Source: Streptomyces sp. NRRL S-646
Lineage (GTDB): Bacteria; Actinomycetota; Actinomycetes; Streptomycetales; Streptomycetaceae
Direction of reading: 5' to 3'
Assembly: GCF_000720765.1 (NCBI RefSeq)
Contig: NZ_JODC01000007.1
Span: 682,001 to 746,000, forward strand
Length of the DNA stretch: 64,000 bases
In this document: positions 38,584 through 45,842 of the stretch, one piece after another
How positions within the stretch are numbered: position 1 is the stretch's first letter
Layout of the letters: every line of letters starts with the position of its first letter
Translations under genes and position numbers: made by a program
The notes under the pieces: generated by a model
Told to the model about the DNA's origin: nothing
The model's input: only the letters and a program-made list of their open reading frames with translations
Database searches by the model: none

Positions 38584-39471
38584 TCAAACGGCCTTGCTCA
38601 CCGAGCTCTCGACACCACCAGCCAGCTCCGCAATGTCCGCAAGCATCCGCCCACTGTCGGGCTCCCGCCCGGTGAACAGCCGAAACGCATCCGCGGCCTG
38701 GAAAACAGCCATACCGCCCCCGTCCAACGTGGCGCAGCCACCCGCCCGCGCGGCACGCAGCAACTCCGTCTCCAACGGCCGGTAGACCACCTCGGCAACC
38801 CACAGGTGGGGGTGCAAGAGCTCCGCAGGAAACGGCAGCCCGGGATGCGCAGCCATCCCGGTCGGCGTGGCATGCACAATCCCGTCGGCCGAGCCGAGCA
38901 ACTGGGCCAACTGGTCAGGGGCGGCGGCAGCCGCCCGCCCTGCACCGAAGTGCCGATTCAGCCCCGCTGCAAGATCCGCGGCCCGGTCGGCCAACGCATC
39001 CACGACAGTGACCCGCTCCGCCCCCAGGGTGAGCATCGCGTGAGCGACAGCCGCCCCCGCACCGCCGGCACCGAGCTGCACCACCCGCTCCAGCGAAGCG
39101 TCCGGCAGCCCCCGCGCGAACGACGCGGCGAAACCCGTGACGTCCGTGTTGTGGCCGACGGCGCGACCGTCCTCGAAAACGACGGTGTTGACCGCCCCCA
39201 GCGCCTCGGCCTGCGGAGCAAGTGCGTCCAGGTGCTCGATCACCAGCTGCTTGCACGGGTGTGTGATGTTCAGCCCGTCGAAGCCGAGGTCCCGGGCGGC
39301 CCGCACCAGGTCGCCGACCGCCTCCGGGGGCACGCCGAGGGTGTCGATGTCGATGAGCCGGTACAGACAGCGCAGGCCCTGCCGGTCCGCCTCCCGCTCG
39401 TGCAGCGCCGGGCTGAGCGACGGGCCGATGCCGGAACCGATCAGTCCGACGAGATACGAGTCCTTGGCCAC
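38584..39471 (-). CDS. aroE: Shikimate/quinate dehydrogenase (AroE family)
   Basis: A 295-residue AroE-family enzyme. Seen are GSGIGPSLSPALHE (substrate loop), NITHPCKQL with the catalytic Lys, GHNTDVTGF with the catalytic Asp, and the cofactor loop LGAGGAGAAVAHA. It interconverts shikimate (or quinate) and the 3-dehydro compound. Next to a dehydroshikimate dehydratase and transporter, a catabolic direction is more likely than a role in aromatic amino-acid synthesis. GTG 39471 has GGAGG upstream. The region after the second Rossmann strand (VVDALADR) keeps an acidic residue, suggesting NAD rather than NADP, as for catabolic enzymes. Confidence 0.9.
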   Translation of the reverse strand: MAKDSYLVGLIGSGIGPSLSPALHEREADRQGLRCLYRLIDIDTLGVPPEAVGDLVRAARDLGFDGLNITHPCKQLVIEHLDALAPQAEALGAVNTVVFEDGRAVGHNTDVTGFAASFARGLPDASLERVVQLGAGGAGAAVAHAMLTLGAERVTVVDALADRAADLAAGLNRHFGAGRAAAAAPDQLAQLLGSADGIVHATPTGMAAHPGLPFPAELLHPHLWVAEVVYRPLETELLRAARAGGCATLDGGGMAVFQAADAFRLFTGREPDSGRMLADIAELAGGVESSVSKAV

Positions 39472-39490
39472 GGGGCCTCCTGAGCCGAGC

Positions 39491-39516
39491 GCTAATGTAC
39501 GAACTAGTACGTTAGC
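39491..39516. promoter_or_regulatory. Predicted TetR operator in the shikimate locus
   Basis: GCTAATGTAC and GTACGTTAGC flank the six bases GAACTA; the 10-bp arms match at 9 of 10 positions. The site lies between the divergent aroE-like and tetR genes, 19 bp before the former's start codon. Confidence 0.75.
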
Positions 39517-39612
39517 TATATCAGCCCGGCGGTTCCCTGGGAAGACCTCGCCGACGCCACCCGGCCCGCCTTCTAGAATCTGCGGCACTGGCCGCACTCC
39601 CGAAGGAACCCG

Positions 39613-40278
39613 ATGACCAGCGTCGACGAACCGGCACGACCCAACGGGCGGATCCGCGACGCCGCCCGCACCCAGGCCGAGATCCTCGACGTGGCGACAC
39701 AGGAGTTCGCGCGGGCGGGCTACGACGGCGCCCGGGTCGACGAGATCGCCGCCCGCACCCGCACCACGAAGCGGATGATCTACTACTACTTCGGCGGCAA
39801 GGAACAGCTGTTCACAGCCGTCCTGGAGCGGGCGTACGGCGTGATCCGCGAGGCCGAGCAGAAGCTGGACGTCGAGCACCTGGACCCGGTCGCGGCCATC
39901 CGGCGCCTGGCCGAGCTGACCTTCGACCACCACGAGCAGCACCCGGACTTCATCCGCCTGGTCAGCATCGAGAACATCCACGGCGCCGAGCACATCGCCG
40001 CCTCCGAGAAGCTGGGCAGGATCGGCTCCCCCGCGCTCGACGTGATCCGCCGCATCCTGGCCACCGGGCAGGAGTCGGGCCTGTTCACGGCCGACGTCGA
40101 CGCGGTCGACCTGCACGCGATGATCAGCTCCTTCTGCTTCTTCCGGGTCTCCAACCGGCACACGTTCGGCGCCCTGTTCGGCCGCGACCTGGTCGACCCG
40201 GCCCAGCGCGAGCACTACCGGACGATGCTGGGCGACATGGTGATCGCGTACCTGACGGCGGACCGCGCGACCGACTGA
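39613..40278 (+). CDS. TetR family transcriptional regulator of the shikimate locus
   Basis: A 221-residue TetR protein. The helix-turn-helix at residues ~20-65 contains YDGARVDEIAARTRTTKRMIYYYFGGKEQLF, and a C-terminal ligand domain of the TetR_C type (HPDFIRLVSIENIHGAEHI) follows. ATG 39613 follows GAAGGAA. It is divergent from aroE/quiC and upstream of the MHS transporter; the palindrome at 39491-39516 is its likely target, with a shikimate-pathway acid as likely ligand (inference). Confidence 0.92.
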   Translation: MTSVDEPARPNGRIRDAARTQAEILDVATQEFARAGYDGARVDEIAARTRTTKRMIYYYFGGKEQLFTAVLERAYGVIREAEQKLDVEHLDPVAAIRRLAELTFDHHEQHPDFIRLVSIENIHGAEHIAASEKLGRIGSPALDVIRRILATGQESGLFTADVDAVDLHAMISSFCFFRVSNRHTFGALFGRDLVDPAQREHYRTMLGDMVIAYLTADRATD

Positions 40279-40329
40279 TCACGTTCCGATCACACGCACG
40301 ACAGCGGCAAGATCCTTCGGCACCACCCC

Positions 40330-40358
40330 TTGACACCCGGGAAACGTGGGCGCAACAT
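40330..40358 (+). promoter_or_regulatory. Predicted promoter of the MHS transporter gene
   Basis: A perfect -35 TTGACA (40330-40335) and CAACAT (40353-40358) are separated by 17 bases. Downstream, 40372-40399 is unusually AT-rich (CTAACTATCC, GGGTTAATTAG) and may hold a regulator site before the ribosome site GAAGGAG. Confidence 0.5.
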
Positions 40359-40500
40359 CCGTAGCCAACCGCTACTAACTATCCAGTGGGTTAATTAGCC
40401 GGGTAGCACCCGGCGCGGCCGTCCCGTCACCCCAGGGATCCGGCACTTCTCCCCCGCCGCTCACTCCGCTTACGTTGGAGTTCCCTCGAAGGAGCAAGCC

Positions 40501-41841
40501 GTGTCCGTCCCCGCCGAAGCCGTCGGGCAGCCGAAAAAGGCGGCCACCGCCGCCTGGATCGGCAGCGCCCTGGAGTACTACGACTTCTTCATCTACGGCA
40601 GCGCGGCCGCGCTGATCTTCCCGAAGGTCTTCTTCGACGAGTCCGACCCGGCCACCGCGACCCTGCTGTCCCTGGCCACGTTCGGCGTCGCGTACGCGGC
40701 CCGGCCCGTCGGCGCGCTCTTCCTCGGCCACTTCGGTGACCGTGCCGGCCGTAAGAAGATCATGGTCTTCACGCTGATCCTGATGGGCCTGTCGACGTTC
40801 CTCATCGGCTGTCTGCCCACCCGCGCCCAGGTCGGCACGCTCGCCCCGGTCCTGCTGGTCGCCTGCCGCGTCCTGCAGGGCATCTCGGCGGCGGGCGAGC
40901 AGGCCAGCGCCAACTCGATGACCCTGGAACACGCGCCACCGAACAGGCGCGGCTTCTTCACCAGCTTCACCCTCAGCGGCACGCAGGGCGGCCAGCTCAT
41001 CGCCACCCTGGTCTTCATCCCGGTGGCCGCGCTCCCGGAGAGCCAGCTGCTGTCGTGGGGCTGGCGGGTTCCGTTCTGGGCGAGCGTCGTGGTCGCCGTC
41101 GTCGGCTATGTCATCCGCCGCAAGCTGGAGGAGACACCGGCCTTCGCGAAGCAGGCGGCCACCGAGGGGGTCGTGAAGCTGCCGCTGGCGGTGCTGTTGC
41201 GTGAGCACTGGGTGGACGTGCTGCGGGTGATCGGCGGCGCGCTCATCGCTTCCGTCTCCACCATCTTCACGGTCTGGGCCCTGGCCTACGCCACCAGCGA
41301 CTCGGTCGGCATGTCCCGCTCCTCCATGCTGTGGGTGGGCGCGCTCGCCAACCTCGTGGCCCTCGCCGCGATCCCCCTGTGGGCCTCCCTGTCGGACCGC
41401 ATCGGCCGCCGCCCGGTGTTCCTGATCGGCGCGGCGGGCAGCGCCATCGCCATGTTCGGCTACCTGTGGGCGATCTCGACGGGCAACTACCCGCTGACCC
41501 TGATCCTGGGCATCGTGACCTTCGGCATCGTCTACAGTGCCGCGAACGGCGTCTGGCCCTCCTTCTACGGCGAGATGTTCTCCACCCGCGTCCGCCTGTC
41601 CGGCATGGCGATCGGCACCCAGATCGGCTTCGCCGTGGCCGGTTTCGCGGTCACCTTCGCCGCGCAGATCGCGGGCCCCGACGGCAACGACTGGTCCTCG
41701 GTCGCCCTCTTCACTGCGGCCCTCTGCATCCCACCGGTCATCACCGCCCTCTCGGCCCGCGAGACCCACAGGATCCCGACGGAACACCTGGGCGAGCGCG
41801 CCACCCGGGGAGCATCACAGCCGGAAACGGTCACCGCCTGA
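40501..41841 (+). CDS. MFS transporter, metabolite:H+ symporter (MHS) family
   Basis: A 446-residue 12-helix carrier. MHS features are present: ALEYYDFFIYGSAAALIFPKVFF at helix 1, GHFGDRAGRKKIM between helices 2 and 3, and SDRIGRRPVF in the second half. The family includes ShiA (shikimate) and KgtP (alpha-ketoglutarate). Next to the QuiC/AroE/TetR genes it most likely imports shikimate or quinate. GTG 40501 has GAAGGAG upstream. Confidence 0.92.
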   Translation: MSVPAEAVGQPKKAATAAWIGSALEYYDFFIYGSAAALIFPKVFFDESDPATATLLSLATFGVAYAARPVGALFLGHFGDRAGRKKIMVFTLILMGLSTFLIGCLPTRAQVGTLAPVLLVACRVLQGISAAGEQASANSMTLEHAPPNRRGFFTSFTLSGTQGGQLIATLVFIPVAALPESQLLSWGWRVPFWASVVVAVVGYVIRRKLEETPAFAKQAATEGVVKLPLAVLLREHWVDVLRVIGGALIASVSTIFTVWALAYATSDSVGMSRSSMLWVGALANLVALAAIPLWASLSDRIGRRPVFLIGAAGSAIAMFGYLWAISTGNYPLTLILGIVTFGIVYSAANGVWPSFYGEMFSTRVRLSGMAIGTQIGFAVAGFAVTFAAQIAGPDGNDWSSVALFTAALCIPPVITALSARETHRIPTEHLGERATRGASQPETVTA

Positions 41842-41855
41842 CGCGTCCACGAACG

Positions 41856-41897
41856 CCCCCGGGCACCGGATGCCCCACCGGCTCCGGCACCCGGGGG
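41856..41897 (+). terminator. Terminator hairpin 1 after the MHS gene
   Basis: CCCCCGGG (41856-41863) pairs with CCCGGGGG (41890-41897), with additional CCGG pairing inside. It is 14 bp after the stop codon. Confidence 0.6.
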
Positions 41898-41971
41898 TTC
41901 CGGCATGCCCGCCCCACACCCACCCGACCGACAGCGCCACCCCCGGCCGCCGACGTCACAGCCGGAGACCG

Positions 41972-42277
41972 TCACCACCTGACGACACCCCACGCACACC
42001 CCGGGCGCCGGACACCCGCACCGGCTACGGCACCCGGGGGCCCGGCATGCTCACCCGGCCGACGCGCCGTCCACACCTCGGCGACGCGCTCCGGCGTGGC
42101 CCCCTCCCGAGCCTGCTCGCGCGCCACCGCGCCGGCGGGGCCTGCCGTGCCCTCGGCCTCCGCCGGGGCCTGCCCCGCCAGGGAGGCGATGCCCGGGCTG
42201 TCGTGGATCCACCGCCGGTCGTGGATATCGTCCGCGCCCGGCCACAGCAGCGGCACGGGTACGGCGCCGGGGGTCAT
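41972..42277 (-). CDS. Possible small hypothetical protein
   Basis: An open frame of 101 codons starts with ATG at 42277, 30 bp after the VOC gene on the same strand. The translation begins MTPGAVPVPLLWPGADDIHD and is rich in Ala, Gly and Arg later. It lacks a clear ribosome site, and its 3' part runs through the duplicated terminator region, so it may be chance coding in GC-rich DNA or a gene remnant. I do not recognise it. Confidence 0.25.
   Translation of the reverse strand: MTPGAVPVPLLWPGADDIHDRRWIHDSPGIASLAGQAPAEAEGTAGPAGAVAREQAREGATPERVAEVWTARRPGEHAGPPGAVAGAGVRRPGCAWGVVRW
41999..42039 (+). terminator. Terminator hairpin 2 (duplicate)
   Basis: CCCCGGG (41999-42005) pairs with CCCGGGG (42033-42039). 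It is the copy-2 equivalent of the hairpin at 41856-41897. Confidence 0.5.
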
Positions 42278-42306
42278 CCCGTCGGCCGGGGCGAGGTGCT
42301 CCGGCC

Positions 42307-42648
42307 CTACGCCCGCGGGTGACGCGGCTCGTAGAGGCCGACCTCGCCGCCGCCCGGCAGCCGGAAGCGGGTCACGCGGCCCCAGCGCGCCTCCTGCAGG
42401 GGCAGGGTGAACTCCACGCCCTTCTCGGTGAGTTCGGCGGTCGTCGCGTCGATGTCGTCGCACATCAGCATCAGTTCGTGCGACGGTTCGCCCTCGGCCG
42501 GATGGAAGGCGACCTCTGCGGGCGGCGCCCTGAAGATGAGCCAGCCGTGGCCGGCGTCGACGTGCGCCCAGCCGAGGACGTCCCGGAAGAAGGCGCGGTC
42601 CGCCTCGGCGTCGCGGGTGTAGATCACCACATGTGCACCATTGATCAC
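42307..42648 (-). CDS. VOC family protein
   Basis: A 113-residue glyoxalase-fold protein with VIYTRDAEADRAFFRDVLGWAHVDAG in the first half, MCDDIDATTAELTEKGVEF in the second and a closing GGGEVGLYEPRHPRA. It is the first of three VOC genes in a row on this strand (with 42702 and 43188). The three are not close copies, so this is not recent duplication. Function unknown. Confidence 0.85.
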   Translation of the reverse strand: MINGAHVVIYTRDAEADRAFFRDVLGWAHVDAGHGWLIFRAPPAEVAFHPAEGEPSHELMLMCDDIDATTAELTEKGVEFTLPLQEARWGRVTRFRLPGGGEVGLYEPRHPRA

Positions 42649-42701
42649 GCGCGGAGGCTAGGTCCCCGGCCCGGGGCACGGCAAGGGCGGCGCGCGGTCG
42701 G

Positions 42702-43136
42702 TCATGTGGAGGAGGCGGCCACGCAGAACTCGTTGCCCTCCGGGTCGGCCATCAGGATGTGGTGTCCGCCGAACTCCTCCAGGACGCTCCCGCCCGCCTT
42801 CACCAGGCGCTCGGACTCCGCCCGGATACGGGCCCACCGCTCGTCGGGACTGCCGCCCCCCGGCACGCGGACGTCGATGTGGAGGCGGTTCTTCGCCGTC
42901 TTCGGCTCGGGGACCTTCAGGAGGGACAGCCGGGGGCCCACGCCGTCGGGATCGCAGAGCCACGCGCCGTCGTCCGCCGAGTCGTCCTCCGGCAGGTCGA
43001 ACTGCGCGAGCCACTCCTCGCGCGTGGTGAAGGGAGCGGGCGGCGGCTCGTCGACATAGCCGAGCGCCGTCTTCCAGAACCCGGCGAGGAGCTGCGCGTC
43101 CGCGCAGTCAAGCGTGAGATCGAAGGTGGCTGCCAT
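42702..43136 (-). CDS. VOC family glyoxalase-like protein
   Basis: A 144-residue protein of the Glyoxalase_6 type: TLDCADAQLLAGFWKTALGYVDE at the N-terminus, NRLHIDVRVPGGG in the middle and HHILMADPEGNEFCVA at the end. ATG 43136. It is 53 bp upstream of the next VOC gene. Substrate unknown. Confidence 0.87.
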   Translation of the reverse strand: MAATFDLTLDCADAQLLAGFWKTALGYVDEPPPAPFTTREEWLAQFDLPEDDSADDGAWLCDPDGVGPRLSLLKVPEPKTAKNRLHIDVRVPGGGSPDERWARIRAESERLVKAGGSVLEEFGGHHILMADPEGNEFCVAASST

Positions 43137-43187
43137 GCGAGGACCGTACTGCGCACCACTGACAGCAGGACCGCCGTCGGAGCCTGA

Positions 43188-43598
43188 TCAGGCGTTCGAC
43201 CAGCCCCGCTCGCACAACACGAGCCGGTAGCCGTCCGGATCCTCGATCGTCACGCCCCACCGGTTCCAGTAAGGATTGGGCGACGGCACCCGCTTGCCAC
43301 CGTGCTCCTCCAGCCGGCCCACCAGGTCTTCCGGCACCGGCCCGTCGACGTAGACGACGAGGAGGTCCTCCTCGGTGGGCCGGGGCTCGACGGGCCGCAC
43401 CGGTTCATGAACGAGTTCCAGGTGCCATCCGGCGTCCGGCCAGCCGAGCATCAGCAGGTCGTGCTCGCCGGGTTCGGAACCGCCCTCGGTCCGCCACACC
43501 ACACTCAGCCCGAGCCCCTGCGCCCAGAACCGCTCGGCGGCCGCAAGGTCGCGGGACGGGCGGGCGATACGAATGTGGCTGCGGCCGTCGACCGGCAT
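43188..43598 (-). CDS. VOC family protein
   Basis: A 136-residue protein: HIRIARPSRDLAAAERFWAQ, WHLELVHEP, and a C-terminal WNRWGVTIEDPDGYRLVLCE typical of the fold's last strands. ATG 43598. It is upstream of the two other VOC genes and possibly cotranscribed. Function unknown. Confidence 0.87.
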   Translation of the reverse strand: MPVDGRSHIRIARPSRDLAAAERFWAQGLGLSVVWRTEGGSEPGEHDLLMLGWPDAGWHLELVHEPVRPVEPRPTEEDLLVVYVDGPVPEDLVGRLEEHGGKRVPSPNPYWNRWGVTIEDPDGYRLVLCERGWSNA

Positions 43599-43685
43599 CG
43601 TGACCTCTTCCTGAGCTGCGGCATCGTTCCTCGCAGCCTAGGCAGTCCGTGATCCGCGAACCATCGGTCCTCCGCCCTGCGCCCC

Positions 43686-43699
43686 GGGACCTAGGTCCC
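43686..43699. promoter_or_regulatory. Perfect palindrome GGGACCTAGGTCCC
   Basis: A 14-bp perfect palindrome sits in the 280-bp divergent gap between the VOC genes and the plus-strand gene at 43879. A second inverted repeat (TTTCGTC, GACGAAA) lies at 43710-43731. Either may be an operator; no regulator is adjacent. Confidence 0.35.
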
Positions 43700-43878
43700 C
43701 ACCCGCCGTTTTCGTCGGCCTTCGGACGAAAGGCGCTGTTGAGGCATCGCGCGCACTGGGGTAATCATGAGGAACCTCCGCGCGCTCCGGCCGGATTCAG
43801 GGGCGGCCGGGGTGCGCGGACCGACGTTGACTATCGTTGCCCGATCACACGGGCGGGCGGCGAGAGGCGGACGAGGAC

Positions 43879-45612
43879 GTGGCGGGGGCCGGGTGGATAC
43901 GGGTGCCGGTCGGCAACGACGCCGCACGGTGGGCGACCCGCGGGCGCAGCCACAAGGTGCTTCTCGTCGTCCACAACGTGACCGCGGCGACCCGTCTGCT
44001 GGACGTCCTGCCGCTCTTCCACGACGACTTCAGGGTGCAGCTGCTGGCCACCTGCCCGGGCTCGTCGGCGTTCCGGGCGGGCGTCGCCGAACTGCTGGAC
44101 GGGACCGGGGTGCCCGTACTGCCGTGGGAGCAGGCAGTCGAGACGCCGGTCGCGCTGGCCGTATCGGCGAGCTTCGGCGGTCAACTCCGGTCACTTTCCG
44201 GCGTATTGACCGTCTTGTCGCACGGTGTCGGATACACTAAAACACTGGCGACACCCGACACCCGACACCCGACACCGGGCAGCGGTCAGGAACGGTCGGA
44301 TCCGGTCTTCGGAATGTCGCCCGAGTGGCTTCTCGACGAGAACGGCAAGCCGATCGCGGACACCCTCGTCCTCTCGCACCCCGAGCAGTACGAGCGACTA
44401 CGCACCGTCTGCCCCGAAGCCGCGCCCACGGCCGTGCTCGCCGGAGATCCCTGCTGGGACCGCATGCTGGCGGCCCGCCCGTACCGCGACCGCTTCCGCC
44501 GCGCCCTAGGGGTGGCCCAGGGGCAGCGCCTGATCGTCCTGAACTCCACCTGGAACCCCGAGTCGCTCTTCGGCGACGGCGGCGGCGATGACGTACTCCC
44601 TTCTCTCCTCCCCCGTCTGACCTCGGAGTTCCCGGCCGACGAGTACCGTCTCGCGACCGTGCTGCACCCGAACGTCTGGCACGGTCACGGCTCCGGCCAG
44701 ATCCGCGCCTGGCTCGACCGTGCCCGCCGCGCGGGACTTTCCCTGATCGACCCCCTGGAGGGCTGGCGCCAGGCGCTGCTCGCCGCCGACGCCGTGATCG
44801 GCGACCACGGCTCCGTCACCTATTACGCAGCCGCCCTCGGCACACCGGTCCTCCTCGGCGCCGCACCCCTCGCAGGCCTGGACCCCGAGGCCCCGGTCCA
44901 CGCATTCGTCCGCACCGCACCCCGCCTCGACCCCGCATGCCCCCTGCGCCCACAGGTGGACGCGCTCGTCGACCACCACCAACCACCGTCCGGGCTCTCC
45001 GAGTTGGTCAGCTCCGCACCCGGCGAGTCCGCGACCCGACTGCGACGGCTCTTCTACGACCGCATCGGCATCCCCGAACCGGACGCGCCCGCCCGCCTCG
45101 AACCACTCCCTCTCCCGCCGTACGAACCCGCGACGCACACGGTCCCGTTGCTGGTCCTCACCCGCCTGCTCGGCTCCGGCGAGGTCTGCGTCACCCGGTA
45201 CGCAGGCCCGCATCCACCACCGGACAACGCGGGCGAGGCCCACACGGCGGCGCACGAGGACACCCGCGAGAGCGAGCAACTCACCCTGGCCGACGTGGTG
45301 TTCAGATACGGCGACGAGAACGACCCACGCTTCGTCTCCCCCGCGCACTGGACGGCGGAGATCCTCGCCCGGCACCCGCACTGCGCGCTGGCCGCCTACG
45401 TCACGGGCCCCGGCTCGTGCGTCGTCCGCACCCGATCGGGCACGTCAATACGCCTGGACGCCGGTCCCGGCGCGGACGCCGATCCGGCCGCGTACGCCTC
45501 CGCCCTGCACGCGTGGCTCGCGGCAGGCAAGTCACTGGATCAGCCGGCCAGGCACGGGCTGACCGTCCGAATCGGGATGACAGCCCACCTCATACGGCTC
45601 ACTCCGGCCTGA
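43879..45612 (+). CDS. Glycosyl/glycerophosphotransferase-like protein of unknown role
   Basis: About 577 residues from GTG at 43879 (an upstream TTG at 43837 would add 14). Residues ~20-390 look like a GT-B-type fold related to CDP-glycerol glycerophosphotransferases: LLVVHNVTAATRLLDVLP, LSHGVGYTK, VLNSTWNPESLFG, and ADAVIGDHGSVTYYAAALGTPVLL, a typical donor-site segment. A C-terminal ~170-residue domain is unrecognised. Streptomyces homologues often carry the odd label translation initiation factor 2, for which I see no motif. Codons around residue 125 contain four perfect copies of a 7-base repeat (44249-44276). The 3' end is duplicated downstream. Confidence 0.7.
   Translation: MAGAGWIRVPVGNDAARWATRGRSHKVLLVVHNVTAATRLLDVLPLFHDDFRVQLLATCPGSSAFRAGVAELLDGTGVPVLPWEQAVETPVALAVSASFGGQLRSLSGVLTVLSHGVGYTKTLATPDTRHPTPGSGQERSDPVFGMSPEWLLDENGKPIADTLVLSHPEQYERLRTVCPEAAPTAVLAGDPCWDRMLAARPYRDRFRRALGVAQGQRLIVLNSTWNPESLFGDGGGDDVLPSLLPRLTSEFPADEYRLATVLHPNVWHGHGSGQIRAWLDRARRAGLSLIDPLEGWRQALLAADAVIGDHGSVTYYAAALGTPVLLGAAPLAGLDPEAPVHAFVRTAPRLDPACPLRPQVDALVDHHQPPSGLSELVSSAPGESATRLRRLFYDRIGIPEPDAPARLEPLPLPPYEPATHTVPLLVLTRLLGSGEVCVTRYAGPHPPPDNAGEAHTAAHEDTRESEQLTLADVVFRYGDENDPRFVSPAHWTAEILARHPHCALAAYVTGPGSCVVRTRSGTSIRLDAGPGADADPAAYASALHAWLAAGKSLDQPARHGLTVRIGMTAHLIRLTPA
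44249..44276 (+). repeat. Heptanucleotide repeat CGACACC x4 inside a coding region
   Basis: Four exact head-to-tail copies of CGACACC. Seven is not a multiple of three, so gain or loss of one unit would shift the reading frame of the gene at 43879. It encodes the segment ATPDTRHPTPG. Confidence 0.85.
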
Positions 45613-45842
45613 CACACCACTCCCGCAACCACGCCACCGGATACTCGGCCTTCTCCCGCCCAAGGCCTCAAAGCACCTCACCCAAACGCGTGGCTCGCAG
45701 CAGGCAAGCCTCCCACCCGCCAGCCGGACAGAAACCGACCGTCCGAATCGGGAACGCGGCCCACCCCGTACGTCTCACTCCGGCGTGACACACCGCTCCC
45801 GCAGCACCCGCAGCCACGCCACCTGGTATTCGGCGTTCTCAC
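45511..45842. repeat. Tandem duplication across a convergent gene junction
   Basis: Copy 1 (about 45511-45665) and copy 2 (about 45688-45842) are shifted by about 177 bp. Shared blocks include GCGTGGCTCGCGGCAGGCAA (one change in copy 2), CCGTCCGAATCGGGA and TGACACACC. Copy 1 holds the real 3' end of the gene at 43879, and copy 2 the real 3' end of the gene at 45775. Each copy retains an in-frame LTPA-stop or close variant. Confidence 0.75.

Larger units (their letters stand above)
41815..42054 (+). repeat. Tandem duplication of the MHS gene 3' end and terminator
   Basis: Copy 1 (41815-41913) and copy 2 (41956-42054) are shifted by 141 bp and clearly related. Both include the last codons of the transporter (QPETVTA-stop and QPETVTT-stop in copy 2), then a GC hairpin and GGCATGC. 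No full gene lies on the plus strand in copy 2. Confidence 0.7.

Noticed and set aside
43767..44240. A 157-codon plus-strand frame before and within the GT-like gene
   Set aside because: The ATG precedes the real gene, but the product is mainly an Arg/Gly-rich shadow of the GT-like frame.
44249..44276. The CGACACC array as a CRISPR or iteron array
   Set aside because: The unit is only 7 bases, without spacers, and lies inside a coding frame.
43879..45612. Label of translation initiation factor 2 for the GT-like protein
   Set aside because: No GTPase G-motifs are present; the sequence resembles nucleotide-sugar or CDP-glycerol transferases instead.
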